A DNA stretch of 64,000 nt from Sclerurus mexicanus (GCA_013396755.1 VWZF01005957.1:29538-93537), one strand, 5' to 3'; counted from the first letter of the stretch, positions 11,301 through 26,300 are shown. Numbers and translations: made by a program. Notes: a model not told the origin generated them from the letters alone.

Positions 11301-14300
11301 AGAAAAGAAATTCCTTTCTTGCCAGCCAAGCCAGGACCAGCACCATGGCACTGCCCTGAGAAGCTGGACTTGGGGACAAAATTTACTTTCTCCTGAGAAT
11401 TTGATGCTTTGCTTTCTGGGAGCTTTCAGGGTCATGTGGCTCAAACTCCAGCCAGACTTTTAGTTGCCTTCTGTATAAATACATCCCAACATAAAGATCA
11501 CACTTGTCTGGTCACAGAAAGTGTTTAAAGTCTAGTGGAAGGTGTGCCTGCCCATGGCAGGAGATTGGAATGAGATGAGCTGTAAGGTTCCATCCAACCC
11601 AAACGATTCCATGATATGTTTTAAAGGATCTGAAGGAATTGAACCATATTATAGAGTTAATATCCAGGGAAGCCAGCACCTGAATCTGCATCGAGTGTGG
11701 CACAGAACAACACATCCAACTGGGCAAAAAACAAAATAAAAACTGATGGGTTTTTATAGAAATCCCTGCCCATTGTAGGGAGACTGGACTAAATGACCTT
11801 CCAAGGTCCCTTCCAACCCAGACTGCTCCATGACTCCAGATGCCCTTGTGCAGGAAGCTCACGGCAGCAGGAACGACAGAGGATGTCTAAGGCACTCAAG
11901 TGTTATCAGATTTTGAAGTAGATGGATATTGAAGCTTCTCTTGGCTCTAAACCAGCTCATTATTTATTCTCAGCTCTGAGTCACAATCCCAGGCTCAGAG
12001 ATGGTCCTTTTCAAGGTTTTGTTGTTCAGTACAAGTTTAACATTAAGCCCAAGGAGCAAGAGCCTAACATTACAAATGAGCTTGGCAGAGCCATCTCCAG
12101 CAGCAGACACAGGAAAGCCAATTAGGAAAAACACCAACTGAAACAACCCCCTCCCATAATATTTCACTTCCCTTTCCCAGACAAACAGGTGGGAAACACT
12201 TCTGATAAGCCTCAGCCCCTGCCAACGCATTCCTGCAGGAGGTTTACAGGAGGTATAAATGAGCAGGTTCACAGGTATTTGTTCCTCCTGACAGACAGAG
12301 TTAATGACAGGGACATCACACTCACCTCTTGCCTTTCTGTATTCGAGACACATCCACTGAGTCCCTACTGAAAACATCAAACTCATCGTTCTGGAACACA
12401 TTATAGCGAGAGGTGACCAGAGGAGTAGGGTCTGGCTTCAGCTGTCTGTCAAAAGACCAAGGAGATAGAGAATAAAAACAAAAGGGAAGAGGGGAAGACC
12501 AAACCCTCTCCTCCCTAAGCCCTTGGTTTATCCTCTGTCAGTCCCAAAGTCATCCAGAGCACACCAAGATCCTCCCAGCAGTTCTGGGTCATCCCTTCAC
12601 TTCACAGCCAGGCTCTGGGCTGAGCCATGAGGCAGATTCCAGAGCTTATCCTTGCAGGGAAACTAAAGCCAAAAGGAAATTGTTCTTCTCCTCTCAGAGC
12701 AAGTCAAAGCATGCAGCACCACGGAATATTCAGCACAGGCACTCAGTAAAGACAAACACTAAGTATGATGAATTACATGCTGGAGAAAAGTCCAATAATT
12801 TGCTGTTGCTGACTGCAAGATGTTTATCTCCCTGTGCTTCCTCCTTAAATCTTTCTCAGAGTTCCACGTTTACATCTGTTCAACTTATAAGACAAAAGGC
12901 TGTTCTTTGACATTGATTTTAGTGTGCAGAGAGCTCAGCTGGGCAGCTGCAAACGCTGCTGTGCTCACCTATAAATCAGCAGGAACCAGAATTGGACATT
13001 TCCTATCGAACCAACAGCTTTGTTTCAAGATGCAAAAGGCAGGGGAAAAAAAAATTCCAGCTCTATCTCCTTTAACTGCTGGCTTTGCAGAAAAACCAGC
13101 CCTTCCCAAAGCCCACCCTGCAGCAGTTGCGCCAAAGTCAGCAGCTCTGGCTGCGGGAGCACCAAGATTGTTGCAAAACTGAGATTTTTTACATCATTTT
13201 TCTGATAAAGATGCTTCCCTTTAATGTAACAGTGAGACAGTCTGCCCACTCCTCCATGAAATGTGAACAAACAGCACATTCCCGTTCTGACACTCTGTCA
13301 GGAACTGCTGGTGCAGCACAAAAACACACTCACAGCTGCAGACAAACTCCAACAACTCAATCCTGCCACCAGCCAGAAACCCTCTGGCCCCTTTACAACC
13401 AGCACAAGCCTGGCAAGTTTGTCAGAGGACATATAAAAATGGGTCTGAATTCCCATTTCCAACCTCTCTCTGGTCTGAATTCATTGACAAACCAGCAACC
13501 TGTTAAATAACCACATCTGACCCTGCAGGTTGAATTCCAGCTCAATTAGCTCCTCTGAAGATGTCCTTTCCTGAAGACACCCGGGACTGTCACACCTACG
13601 ACCCCAAACTCTGCAGCAAAATAACTTTGGAAGGCAACACATTCTATTGCTCAGCCTAGTGGCCCAGTGATGGAACTTTAATGGTGCTTACTTCAGCATT
13701 TAAACAAGTAGCATTGTCCTTGTCACAAAACACAACCCAGGCCCTGCTCTACTCACGCATAGAGCAGGGAATGTCCTGCTTCTTGGCAGGGACACCACGA
13801 GGGCAGAAAGCCATGGTCGGTGACAAGGAGAAGCTCTCACTGCGGTTATCCACCCCAAAAATGCACACATGCAACTTCTCAAAGCCCTGCAAGTGTTGAG
13901 TCTTCAGTAAGAACAACGTTAAGTGACAAATAACCAAGCAGAAGTGGTGCCCCACCTTTGCAACCTTCGGTCCAGCTTATACAAGCACGGCACCAGCTTA
14001 TCTTCTAGGATGTTGTTGATCACCTGCTCCGTGTTGTATCCATACTCCTCCAGGCAGGCCAGGATGAACCCCTCCCCAAGGTCAGGCAGCAGGTCCTTCA
14101 CTTGGGAGATCAGGGAGTCCAGCTCCACACCAGACACGTGGGGGGCAGGCGCGGCTGCTGCGCCAGCACACTGTGGGCACCAAACTGGTGGTTACTGGGC
14201 AGGGGCAGCACTGAGGGCAGGCAAGAGTGCTCAGAAACAAAGGGAGAGCAGCATTCTGGGTTACCAGAGTTTGAACTCAAAGAGCTCCAAAACTGGAGTA

Positions 14301-17300
14301 AAGAGAAGAGAAATGAGTTGTTTAAACTACACAAGGCTTACGACACAGGTTTGGGCACACAACTGCTTTTGTCTGCCCCTGAGCCAGCCAGGACACTCTG
14401 GAGAATGCCTTCCTCAAAGCTGTGCAGTTAAAAACATGCACATGAACTGCAGGGATGAAGCAGACTATTTGAATAATCCCCAGCAAGGGAAAACCCAAGC
14501 CATGGGAGTTGCAAGCAATTTGCTCAGAGATAAAGTGGGATTGAGGTGTAGATTCAGTTCTCATTTCCCAAGGCATGTGGGGCTGCTCTGAGATCCAGCA
14601 AAGGGCAGAAATGACACTAAATCTCATGTGGTTGCCAAAATGGAGCAAACCAAGCCTGTCCTCACAGACGATAGACCAGAGCCCTGTCCCACCCAGAAGC
14701 TGTACCCACCTCAGCACCCGGTGCACAGGCAGCCCCCAGCTCTTCCCTGTCCTCAGCCGAGCTCTCCACTATCGCTGATGCTCCATTAGATGCTGCTGGC
14801 GCTGCTGGATCTTTCGCAACTTGTCCTTTTTTCCTGTCCACCCCTTCCCAGGCACTTTCCACTGCCTGGAGGATATAGGCTGTCCTAGTCTCATCTCTGA
14901 GAGCATAGAATTAAGGACGTTCCTGGACGTGCATGTTCAGAGATCGCCTTGGAGTAACCGTGATTGTCAGCGACTTCCAAGCCTTGACTGCCATCAACAC
15001 CCATGGAATGGTGTCCCACCCAGTCCCACCCCCTGTCATGGTCAGGGACACCTCCCACTAGCCCAGGCTGCTCCACGACCTATTCAGCCTGGCCCTGGAC
15101 ACTTCCAGGGATGGGGCAGCCACAGCTTCTCTGGGCAACAACTGTCCCCTCTCCTTTCTTTTTTTAAGGAAAACTTTCCAGCCCGCATGCAGCTTAACCA
15201 GAGGCAGCAACAGTGGAAATGTCAGTGGCATGAAGGAATCCAAACCCCAAGGTGAGAGCAAAGGATACAGAGTGGAGGATGCCTGCTGGAGCAGACTGAC
15301 ATCATCCTCCACGGGAAACAGCTCATCGTAGTCACGGAGAAATCTGAAAATGCAAGTTTAATCAGTGGAACTCAATTAATTACCACTCCCACCCTGCTGT
15401 GCCTCCCTGACTGCCTCAGAGCTCAGGTAGGAACACAGAGAACCTCTCACCCAATCCTGGATTCCAGCCAGGCCTGACTTTGCTCCCACAACACTGCAGC
15501 AACACTCCCCCCAGGTCCTCAGAGCCAGCTGAACACCCTCACGGGGTGAGGGGCTGTAACCCACTGCTGCATTACAGGGAAATGTGGTTTATGATGGGAA
15601 CGTGCTCAGAATGCCAGCACAAGATGGAATTCCCAGTTCTGCCACTCACTTTGCATGTCCAGCATTAGTGTTTAATATCTTTCTGGTGTGGTCACCCCAG
15701 CTGGAAAGTACAGGTCACTAATAACAGCCTAACCTGTCAAGGGAGCTAATGGCTAAATTGCTGTTCAACATTTTGAGGGCCTGGATTAAAGAGTGAAGAA
15801 TAACATTCCTCAGTGTCATGCAACACCCTCCTCACCTTTACAATGAGGTCTGTGCTGCAGGCTGAAATCCTCTCACTGCAGTTCTCCCAACTACCTGGAA
15901 TGATTTCTAACTCCCCAAAGCCTCATAATGCTGTCTCAGGCAATTCTGGTGGAAAGAATGGAGAGGAAGGAGGCACCCTCCCCTTGAGCTCCCTTCCAGC
16001 CAGACTCACCTCCTTTCCTGGAGCACTGAGGAGAAGATCTGTAGAAATTCCTCAATAAATGGCTGAATATTCTCACAGCTGCAGAAAACACAGCAGAGTG
16101 AACACCCAGAGCCAAGGCTGCCCCACTGCACAAGCGGCACGTTCTGCCTCTCCAGCCAAACCAGTCACACTCATACACCAAGGGAAAATCCCATTTCAAA
16201 AGAGACTTCAGGCCACTTTTTGGCTTTCATGGGAGCAAAGGGTCAAATGGAAACAAGTCTCTCTCATGGATTCAGCAAACATTTCATGCAGCTGCATGTA
16301 AAGCTGTATCACAGGATTACAAGACAGGCTTTACAAATAGTTTGATGCCTCAGACTTGCAATGAAAACGGTGTGTAGTGCCTTTGTAATTGTGCCTTTAT
16401 TATATGTCTTGGGATTAAAGCAGTGCACCTCCCAGCAAGTGTGTGCTCACCTCTGCAAGAACCTCTTGGTAACAGTGCCCAAACCTCCCCGTGCTGCTGA
16501 GGCACCAGGCCCAGCCACAGGCACCACGTTCTTTGGGTTGGAAAGACCTTTAAGCCCACCCAGTCCCACTCCTGCCATGGGCAGGAACACCTTCCACCAG
16601 CCCAGGGTGCTCCAAGCCCTGTCCAACCTGGCCTTGGACACTTCCAGGGATGGGGCAGCCACAGCTTCTCTGCCCAACCTGTGCCAGGGCCTCCCCAAAT
16701 CACAGGGAAGGATTCCTTCCCAATATCCAATCTTAATCTACCCTTCTTCAGCTTAAAGCCATTCCCCTTCACTACCTCTGCAGTATTTACAGTCCTCAGC
16801 ACTGAGGAATCTGAACACATTCCTCTGGTTCCAGCAGGTACTGAAAGCCAATCCCTGGCAGGCAGGGAAAGGCAAGGCTGCTGTTGCTCCTTGAAGGATT
16901 GGAGTTACAGCACAGACAGGCTGAGGGATAAAGTCCAGGTCACAGAGGAAGTCAGGGAAGCAAATCCAATCTCCCAAGGAATCATGGTGTGATTCCTGTG
17001 CAGAGTCAGGAACAGGACTCAGAGGGTCCCTCCTAACTCAGGATATTCTGTGATTCCATGTATTTCACCAACGAACTGCTCACCTTGGACAGCTCTACTG
17101 CTGTCAAAGCAAGGGAAACATTCCAGCAGAACAGCAACCCCCAGCACCCTGAGGAGAGACCAGCCCAAGGGAGCAGCAGCCTGGCAATCGAGATCCAGGT
17201 CCTTGGCTCTGCCCCCAGTGTACAGCAGGATTTGGGGGCATTTCCCTTCTTTTCTGTACTTTAAAAGGATAGTTTTACTTGTCTTCCTTTTGAGATCACT

Positions 17301-20300
17301 TAATTTCCCAACAGGAGTGGGGAAGGACTAATAAAGGCACAAGTACCCAGGTTTAAAATGAGGGTTTTCAGTGATCTCTAACTCTGCACCATTTTTACGT
17401 GGGGTTTCAACCGAAGTATCTACACAAACCACTGGAATTTGCAGCTGAGCCATAAACTGAGGTTAGAAATCTCCTTGGAGCACAGAGATTCTGGATCAAA
17501 CAGCTTCCTCTGGAACATTCCTGATTTACAGGACAAGAGAATCCTGACCTTAGCCAAGGCTTTGGCTGCAGCCCCAAGACAAATGGCAGTATCTGCTCAT
17601 TTTTTCCAGTGAATTTGTAAATGAGGAAACAGTTTCCCACCCAGCAATCAAATACCTGGCGAGGAACACAGAGCCAAGTGCCAATACCTGCTCTCTAAGA
17701 TGGGCTGCAGACAGACTTGATTTATTAGGATGTGAAAAACTTCTATCATCTTCTTCCTGGAGTGCGAAATCCTTCTCCACAAATCAGCAAAAACACTTCA
17801 GAGAGAGCAAAAGACACTGTTGGTGTCAGCACAAGAACCTGTAACATACCTGTATGCCAGAGTTAACCTTCTAAAAGAGAAACTGCATTAACAGAATCAT
17901 TTCCTTGCTGCAAAGACCAGAGATCAGAACCATTTCACAGTCATTAAGGAAAATCCATGCTCCAAACAAAGCTGGTCCCAATTCCCAGTGGTCCTGGCAG
18001 CTCCACACAGGATACCCCCTGTGCACCAGCACAGCCTGTGTCTTCCAAGGAGCCTGAGCTGTACTCTGAGATATCCTTCATGTTCTCACACTTTGCTACA
18101 ATTTGAACGCACCTCCCATCAAATTCCTTCCTACACAGCACTGAAGGAAATGATTAGTCACCCCACTGCCCAGGAAATTTTGGAATTACAAGTGTCATCG
18201 CTCTTCGAAGCAGCATAAAAAAGGACAGAGAGATTTCTGCAGGGATGGGTAAAGCAGCATGAAGTGAATTTTTAACTAAGCCCTGGGAAGCCTCACAGAA
18301 AAGCCAAAGCCAGCCCTTGCAGTCTTTCTCACCTGTTATCCTCATAATGCCTCTTCTTGATTGCAGATTCCAGCTCAGGAATTGCCAGTTCATAAAATGA
18401 AGCTAATCTGTAGAGAGGGGGAACAAACAGTACCTGTCAGCTGAGGTTCCAAAAGTCATTTGCTAAAAGACAAATCAAATGGCTGATTTCATTAAACTCT
18501 CCTAACCAGCAGTAGTCATTAGCACCACCCATTTTGTTATTTTTTCCCCCCAAAACACAAGCAAATACAACACAAAGAGCAGCAGTCTCAGGAAATCATT
18601 GAGGTGTTCTCAGAGAGGTAGGAAAGAAATGCATTTGAAAAGCACCCTGGTACTGATAAGAACCATCTGCCCAACCCAGAAATACCCCAGACACAGAAGA
18701 GCCAACAGACACAGAAACTCAGAATGGCTCAGGCTGGAAAGCCCTCTGAGACCATCAAGACCATCCCCCAGCACTGCCCCTGAGGGGCCTAAACCTTACC
18801 CCAGTCTGAGCCCACCCCAAAACACCCCGTCCCACTCCAACACCCTCACGGGCCTCCTGTTGTGTACCAGGAACTGGAAGTTAAGTGGGATATGATTTCC
18901 AATCAAGCCTTACTGGTGTTGCTATTCAGCTCTGCTCTAGGTGGGCATCTAGCTGAAGGTCTCCCATGAGCTGAGAGGCCAGGAGGGTGTTCCAATGGCA
19001 TGGGGCAGGGAGGACTCAGTTTGGTCCAGATCCTGTGCCAGGCAGCACACACAGGCCTTCTCCTTCAGGGACAGGGCACCAGGAGACGTGGAGAGAGGCC
19101 CTCACAGAACACAACCAGCACTGCTTCACCAGCAGGGAGATGTTAATGGTTCCCAGCACTTACCAGAAAGGTCTGGCTGGACTCCACCAGGAACACTGTG
19201 TCCATGGCCCTCATTAAGAGCCAAACATGCTAAATGAGTGTCCTTGAGGCAAATGTAGCAAAGCTGGTCGATACTTTCAGTGAGGGAGAGGAATTAACAA
19301 GTGCCAGCAGATTGATTGAGCTCAGAGGTTCCCGATGACATAAATCAGTCTTTCCTCCCCACATTCTAAAGCCCCAGTCATTTGTCCATACTGAGGATGA
19401 AAACATTGCTGTTGTCTCATTGCACAGCGATCAAGACTCTTTCAGCACATCACTGACATCAAAGGCAGAATTAAAAAACAAAGGTTTTCCTCCTCTGAGT
19501 GCCCAAGCAGGTAAACAGGGCTGTTTGCCAGGCTAGCAACCAAAATCCCACCTGGAGACAACATCCAAGGAGGACAGAGCCCTACACACCCCGAGCAGGT
19601 CACTTAGCCTGTGCTCCCTGAAGGCTTCAGAGCTCTGCAACATGACTGGAACCAAAAGGGAAACACAAACTGTGTCTGCTCACACTAAAAAGAAAAGCAA
19701 ATGGAGGAAATAAGGACAAAAGGTAACACTGCACTCAGTCCTAAACAAGGCTCTACATGGTGATCTGGGGGCTTAAACCCCCTGGGGCATGGTGTGAAAG
19801 TGCCACTCAAGGACTTGCAGCCTCAGTGGGAACGGGCTCTGCTGTCTGGACCTTGAGCCCATCCTGACACCCCCACCGTGCTCCAGAGCTGCACAAGGAA
19901 CCAATGCCAGACTTGCCACCCTCTCCCAGGCACTCAGCTTTTGCCAAACCTCAGTAATACTCTCTAGCATAAGACTTGGGCATCACATCAAACAGAACCA
20001 TTTGTTTTTAGACCTTGAAGGACTCTGACTATGAAATACGTTCCGCTTCCTTTGCTTTGGATCCTACAGCAGGAAGTTCTCCATGTCCATAACTCGTGCC
20101 TGTCCCCCCTCTGCAGGCACACCAAGCACTGTTTAGCTGGGTTTGAAGTTGTCATGCATGCCTGGCTCTAGGATCCCTGCTAATGCTGAAGGTGAATATA
20201 TAACAGCATATCTAGACATCTCTACCCATTTATTTATGACGATGCTGCATTCCTGTCAGTGTGAACCCACCAGGTTCTGCATTAAATCTATCTTCTCTTA

Positions 20301-23300
20301 ATGAGGAAGGGGCTGGCACAGGACACAGCCGCACATTCAGTATTTTTACCTTGCCAAGACAAGCCCTGCCTGCAGAGCAAGACGTACCTGTAACAAAACT
20401 CATGTTTTTGGAAGGTCTGGCAAGCCAAGGGGAACACATCAAGGAAGGCCCATAGTGTTGTGCAAGTGTCACATAAATACAGCACAATGTCCTTCAGCTC
20501 CTGAGGGGGAAAGAGCAGTTACTGAGGGAAAAGCCAGGTGAGTTTTCCCAGGAACACAGGATAACTCACTGACAGGGACACAGCATGTTGAGGCCAGGCC
20601 TGTTCCTGACTGCACAGTTTGCACTATAAACATGTTACAGGGTCTGGGGGCAGAGACAACATCTCTCCTAAAACCTCCCAAACCGCTTTAAACTCCTAAA
20701 TCCTTTAGAGACCTATAATGCAATCCCAACTGCTCACTTTCATTAAAGATCCCGTGAAATTACAGGAATTCCCATCAGCTCCTGTCCTGGACAGTGGCTT
20801 TGTCCTCAATATACCCTCCACACACAGAATTCTTCCCCACGGAGCTGGAAGCACTGCATGGCAGAAACATGGGAATTAAAGGGGTGCCTTCAGCAGTCTG
20901 GGCCAGTGCAAGATGCATTTGCAGGGCAGCATTAACAATTTCCTCCACAAACTGACTAAGATCTTCTAGACCAGGCTCACTGCCTTTGTACACCCCTAGC
21001 ACCTCAAACCCCTCCTCATCAACTCCAGTTAAAGTCCATTGTTGTTAAACACACATTTCAGAAGGAGACAAGCCAGCTCTGATCACTGCCAGGGTTATGG
21101 GGAGGCTTCTGTCAGATATTCTGTTCCATGATTTATAAATTGCCATGTTTCAAACCACCCAGATGACAATGGAGATGGTGAAATGCACACAAGCAAAGAG
21201 CCAGCTCGTGGTTGGAAGGCTTTATCATCATTTCCTCTGACAGTGAAACAACGATGTGGAACCACGTGCTGTATGAGCTGCCCGATTTTGGGAACAGGAT
21301 GACCCTCTGAGGTCTCACTGTCCAGGCTGCAGCAGCACAGAAGGCACATTCCAAGCAGGAGCAGCCCTACCTGCAGGGGCATGTTCCCTGGAGTCACACT
21401 GACTTTTTCTTCCAGTTTCTGGGGCTCAGCAGAGGCTCCTTCGCACTGCAAACCACACTTGTGCAAGATATTGTTGAACACCTAAACCAAGAGCACAGGG
21501 CAGTGTTACCACAGGCATGCTTTACCCTGGGCACAATCACTGCTGCTCCCAAGGGCAGGCTGGGACTATTTCTGTACCATCACCTCCTGTTTATGAGCTA
21601 TTCCCAAAGCCCTTCTCCCTCTTCCCTGAGGCTCAAAGGACAGATTTTGTGGTTCTTGTTTATAAACAAAGAACCTGGGGAGGAGCTGGCAGCTGCAGTG
21701 GCCACCAAAACCAGTGCCCTGCAAGCTGTCCTGACATGGCACAGCACAAAAAGCAAATGGTATCCCTGCTGTCCTCCCCAGTAATTCATTTCAAGGCTTG
21801 GATATTTTTTCAATGTGGTATCACCTCTGAGATTTACCTCTAACAGATTCTTAACACACACACGCAAAGAAGAATGTGGGTTTTCAAAAACTCAAGTGAC
21901 ATTATAGGTGTCTTGGGATAGGTGATAAAGAATCATGGAATGGTTTGGGTTGGAAGGTCCTCAAAGCCCACCCAGTGCCAGCCCTGCCATGGGCAGGGAC
22001 ACCTTCCACCAGCCCAGGGTGCTCCAAGCCCCGTCCAACCTGGCCTTGGACACTTCCAGGGATCCAGGGGCAGCCACAGCTTCTCTGCCCAACCTGTGCC
22101 AGCCCCTGCCCACCCTCCCAGGGAACAATCCCTTCCCAATATCACATCCATTCCTGCCCTGTGGCACTACGAAGTCATTCCCCCCTGTCTTGTCACTACA
22201 TGCTATTGTAAATATCCTGTTTTTTATTTTTGTGCATAGGGCGGCTTTTTGAGGGCATAAACATGACATTTCATGGTACAAAGACTTCAGGACACCTTGA
22301 TTTCCCCCTCAGCTTACATGTGAAACCTGCTTGCTCAGTCTGGGGAATATAAAAGCTGTTTGTACCAAGGAAAAGCTTGCACATGGAGAGCTGCTAAACA
22401 GCTTCTGCATGGCCACAGAGCACCCCTTGCACCAGACTCTCCTTTCCCCCTGACCCTACAGTGTTATCCCTAACCTGTTCTACTGCGTTAAACGACTTCT
22501 CATGGTTCCTATTTTGTTGATTTAAGTTTAGTTCTTCCCCTGAACTGTCTAATGAAAATTTCTTGAGATTCACTGCAGGGAAGGCCAGAAACTGAAAGAA
22601 GGTCTTAGAGAGTCATCAAGTAATAGTTTTAGATAAAGGCTCAAAACCTCCCTGAGACACAGTAACAAACCAGAGAAAGGAAGCAACAGCAAAATCAGTG
22701 CAGGGTCAGGTTGGATCTCAGCAAAAGGTCCTTCCCCCAGAGGGTGGTGGGCACTGACCAGGCTCCCCAGGGCAGTGGGCACAGCCCCAAGGCTGCCAGA
22801 GCTCCAGGAGGGTTTGGATGATGCTCTCAGGGTGGGCTATTCCATGATTCTACAAACTGCCTGCCTACAATTGTTCCCCTCCACTCTCCAAGCTCTGCCA
22901 CATTTCCAGAGGAAATCCCAGCAGGAAGGCCGTACCTGGAGGACAGTGGGCAGAGTTTCATCCAGGTCACTGAAGTAACTTGGCTGCTGAGTGAAGATGT
23001 TTTCTGAAAATGGGAAGGAGACCATTCCCATTAGTCCAGGCACTGACACCAACGAAATAATTTGCACCAGAAAGTTGTCCCCGTAATATTGTCCCTGTAA
23101 TGCTACTGACACCTCCCAGGCACAGCTCAGTCCTCAGCTCATGCCCTCAGAAAGCTGGTCCATGACCTCCCCAGTGCAACTGGAGATGCAGCAATGGGAA
23201 TGTGCTCGTGAGAGCAGAGCAAACGAGGTGTCAGATGATTCATGCTTCAGGGGCTGGATCAATGAATAATGCAAATACTATCACTGAACATCGCCAGTTC

Positions 23301-26300
23301 CTTTATTTGACAACTGAAGTTGACTTTTAATTACTGATAACAGTTCAGCACACACTGGAAAATGTGCTGCAGAATATTTCTTACAGGTAATGAGGCCTTA
23401 GTAACGCCTGCTATTATATTACTAGGGCTCCATTATCTTCACAAAATACTCCACTGAGTAATGCTGTGCCATAAATCCTCACCAAGCACTGAGGCTTCCA
23501 TTTTCCTGGGAATTACTGTTCAGACAATAAAAATTAAGAGTTCTCCAGCAAGGACAGAGCTCAGGTAAGAGTCATGAGACAAGTTTCAGAAAAATTTAAA
23601 CCCTGAGAAGAACACAAAGTTTATGAAGTTGTGAATTACACACCACAACTGTTTGTGCTGTCACTGTCACAACAGAATGAAATAATCAGGTGGGCAAATC
23701 CATGGTCACCTGTGTGCAGAATTATTGTGTAGCACTCCAGAGCATGATTCAAAGGAGCTTTCACACACTCAGCTCTTCTTTGGAATATTTTAAAGCCCAG
23801 ATAATCTAAGCTTCAAACCTCAAAGAGATCTATCTATCTGTCATGCCTTTCTTCCCCCCTCTGAGGCTCCACAGAAGAATTTAGAGTAGAAGTTACTGAA
23901 AAAGCATAAAGGGATTAAAAACTTAAAGATTTATCTAAGCTTTTCTGGCTGTAAATCTGGCTGCATCATCTGACCTCTAACACTTCTCATGTTAGTGAGC
24001 TTGGAAATGAGACAAAAACAACCACCAAAGAAAGGGAAAAGTTTCATCCCCTGAGCTGCAGATAAAGTGGGTGAGAATTTGGGAGGAAGAGCTCACTTAA
24101 TCCAAGCCTAGATACTCTTCCAGCTATGCTCAGGTGATATTAAAGATCACAAGCATCTCCCTTGTGGAGGGAGCCCAGGATAAACACAGAAGTAAATCAC
24201 TGTGTTCCATCTTCCCCCCTCAGGTTCCCTCCTCTGTGTGCAGCTGCCACTCAGGCTAGGTGTGCACACTCCAGGCCAGGGACAGGCACGGCTTGAGCAA
24301 CACTCTGAAGGGTTTGTGGTTTGGAGGCACTAAATACATCAGTGCCTGCTTTGAACATTCAGGTTCTGCCTCTTCACAGAGCACTGGTTACCTCATGCTG
24401 AGCGTTTCACTTGGCTCCCAGCTCTGGGAACAAGAGCACTCACACAAGCAATTGGACTGAGCCCCATCTCCCAGCCCTTCTCCCTCCCTGCCCAGGAGTT
24501 GTTTGCTCCTTCCCATCTCTTCCAGGATTTTACAGAGCCCCTACATTCCTCTTACCATGGCTGAGGACACATTTCATTGGTGTGGGAAAGGACTGAGCCT
24601 TGGTTCAAGCCTAACAGCAAGAGCCCAGCTCTGGGCAGCAAAGCAGCAGGACACAGTATTCCCTTGATATAAATGAAGTGCCCAAGAATAAAGAAAAGCA
24701 CAGTCTTATCTAGAAATTGATCTAGAAATGACAGGTTCCAGTTGCGACTGAACAATCCCTTTTCAGAGTGCTAGCACTGCTATAAAACACCACTTGCCAT
24801 ACAAGTAAGGAAAAGCCTAAATGCAGCAAGTCATTCCTTGGCTTTAACTAACCAATCATCTTCTGGAGCAGGAGGCCATTTCCTTTCCCAAAAAGCACAC
24901 AGAGATCCAGAATCTTAGGGATGTCGAAGAGGAAGTTATTGTAAATAATTTCTCCAAAGACAGAGGGGGTGATAAAATGATCCTGCAAACAAAAAAACCA
25001 CAGTAATTTAAAGGATAATCCATACCTTGCTCTGCAGTAACTCCAGCATTACAATGACACCTGTAAAAACTTCTCCCAAAGGTGTATTAAGGATTTGCTT
25101 TAACAGGAAGCAGCAGCTCTGCTTGAAACAGCTTCTGTGGAAACATCTATTCCCACATTCCCAGCTGCCTGTCACTGCCAGACTCCATGCACCATGAAGT
25201 GAACCAATCTACCTGAAAGTTAAACCCAAACTCTCCTGCAGTTCCTCAGTTCCCAGCCTGGCCACACAAACAGCCGAGCTGGAGCAGGAGTGAGTAACCA
25301 GGCACAGCACCAGCTTCGGTGGCACTCCCAGAACACACCCCAGAGGTCACTGTACCCAGGGAGGGCAGAATTTGGGCACCAGAGATCACAGAATTGGGGA
25401 CAAGCAGGAAAAAAGGCCCAGGCACTGCAGCTCTGCACCTGATTGCTGAACACTGTGCCAAGGAGTCATCACGCTGAAGGAATTTCTTTCCAAATTCTAG
25501 GTGAAAAAACAGTCTGACACTGAGAAACAAATACCTAAAACGTGATTTTGTGTTTTCAGAAGCCCAATTTGCCTGTGGCAGCAAATATTTTCAATCCCAG
25601 GAAAAGGCAGGGCACATTCTCCCTGCTGAGGCACAGGGACAGGTCCAGTTTCCAGAACTCCTGCTGACTCCTGCATGACAACAGACTATTCATTCCCTTC
25701 AAATCTCTCAGCTACAAAATGGTTTCAGATGCTCTCCTGCCTCTTGGAGTGGTGAGATTTAATCAGAGCCTGGAAAGAAAGATACCACAGAGGTGTTGGG
25801 TACCTCTGCTGAAGAGGTGCCAGCAGCTGGATCCAACATTCCTTCTCCCTGCTCCTGTCCCAGAGCTCCAGCTCTCCCCTCCCTAAATAATTTATCCCTA
25901 AATAACACATCATGAACCAATGAGATCAGGGCAGTGGTTACTAAAACACGAGGTGTCTCACCCATCCTGCCCAAAGGCTGGTGAAGGTTCTACGGCTCCT
26001 GATGGGAGCTGCACTCACACCATTAGTGTCATGTCTTTTAATTAGACAAACCCAGAATGGTCTTGGTTGGAAGGGACCTTAAAGCTCATCCAGTCCCACT
26101 CCTGCCATGGCCAGGGACACCTTCCACCAGCCCAGGGTGCTCCAAGCCCCGTCCAACCTGGCCTTGGACACTTCCAGGGATCCAGGGGCAGCCACAGCTT
26201 CTCTGTCCAATCTGTGCCAGGGACTCATCACGCTCACAGAGAAGAATTCCTTCCCAATATCCCATCTATCCCTGCCCTCTGGCACTGGGAAGCCATTCCG

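Larger units (their letters stand above)
8487..12325 (-). other. ASCC2: Longest ASCC2 intron (3.8 kb)
   Basis: Contains a long CR1 copy (8633-9145), two short CR1 3' tips (11534-11622, 11760-11838) and a clean minisatellite (11040-11186). The rest looks single-copy. No exon or RNA gene is apparent. Confidence 0.75.
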
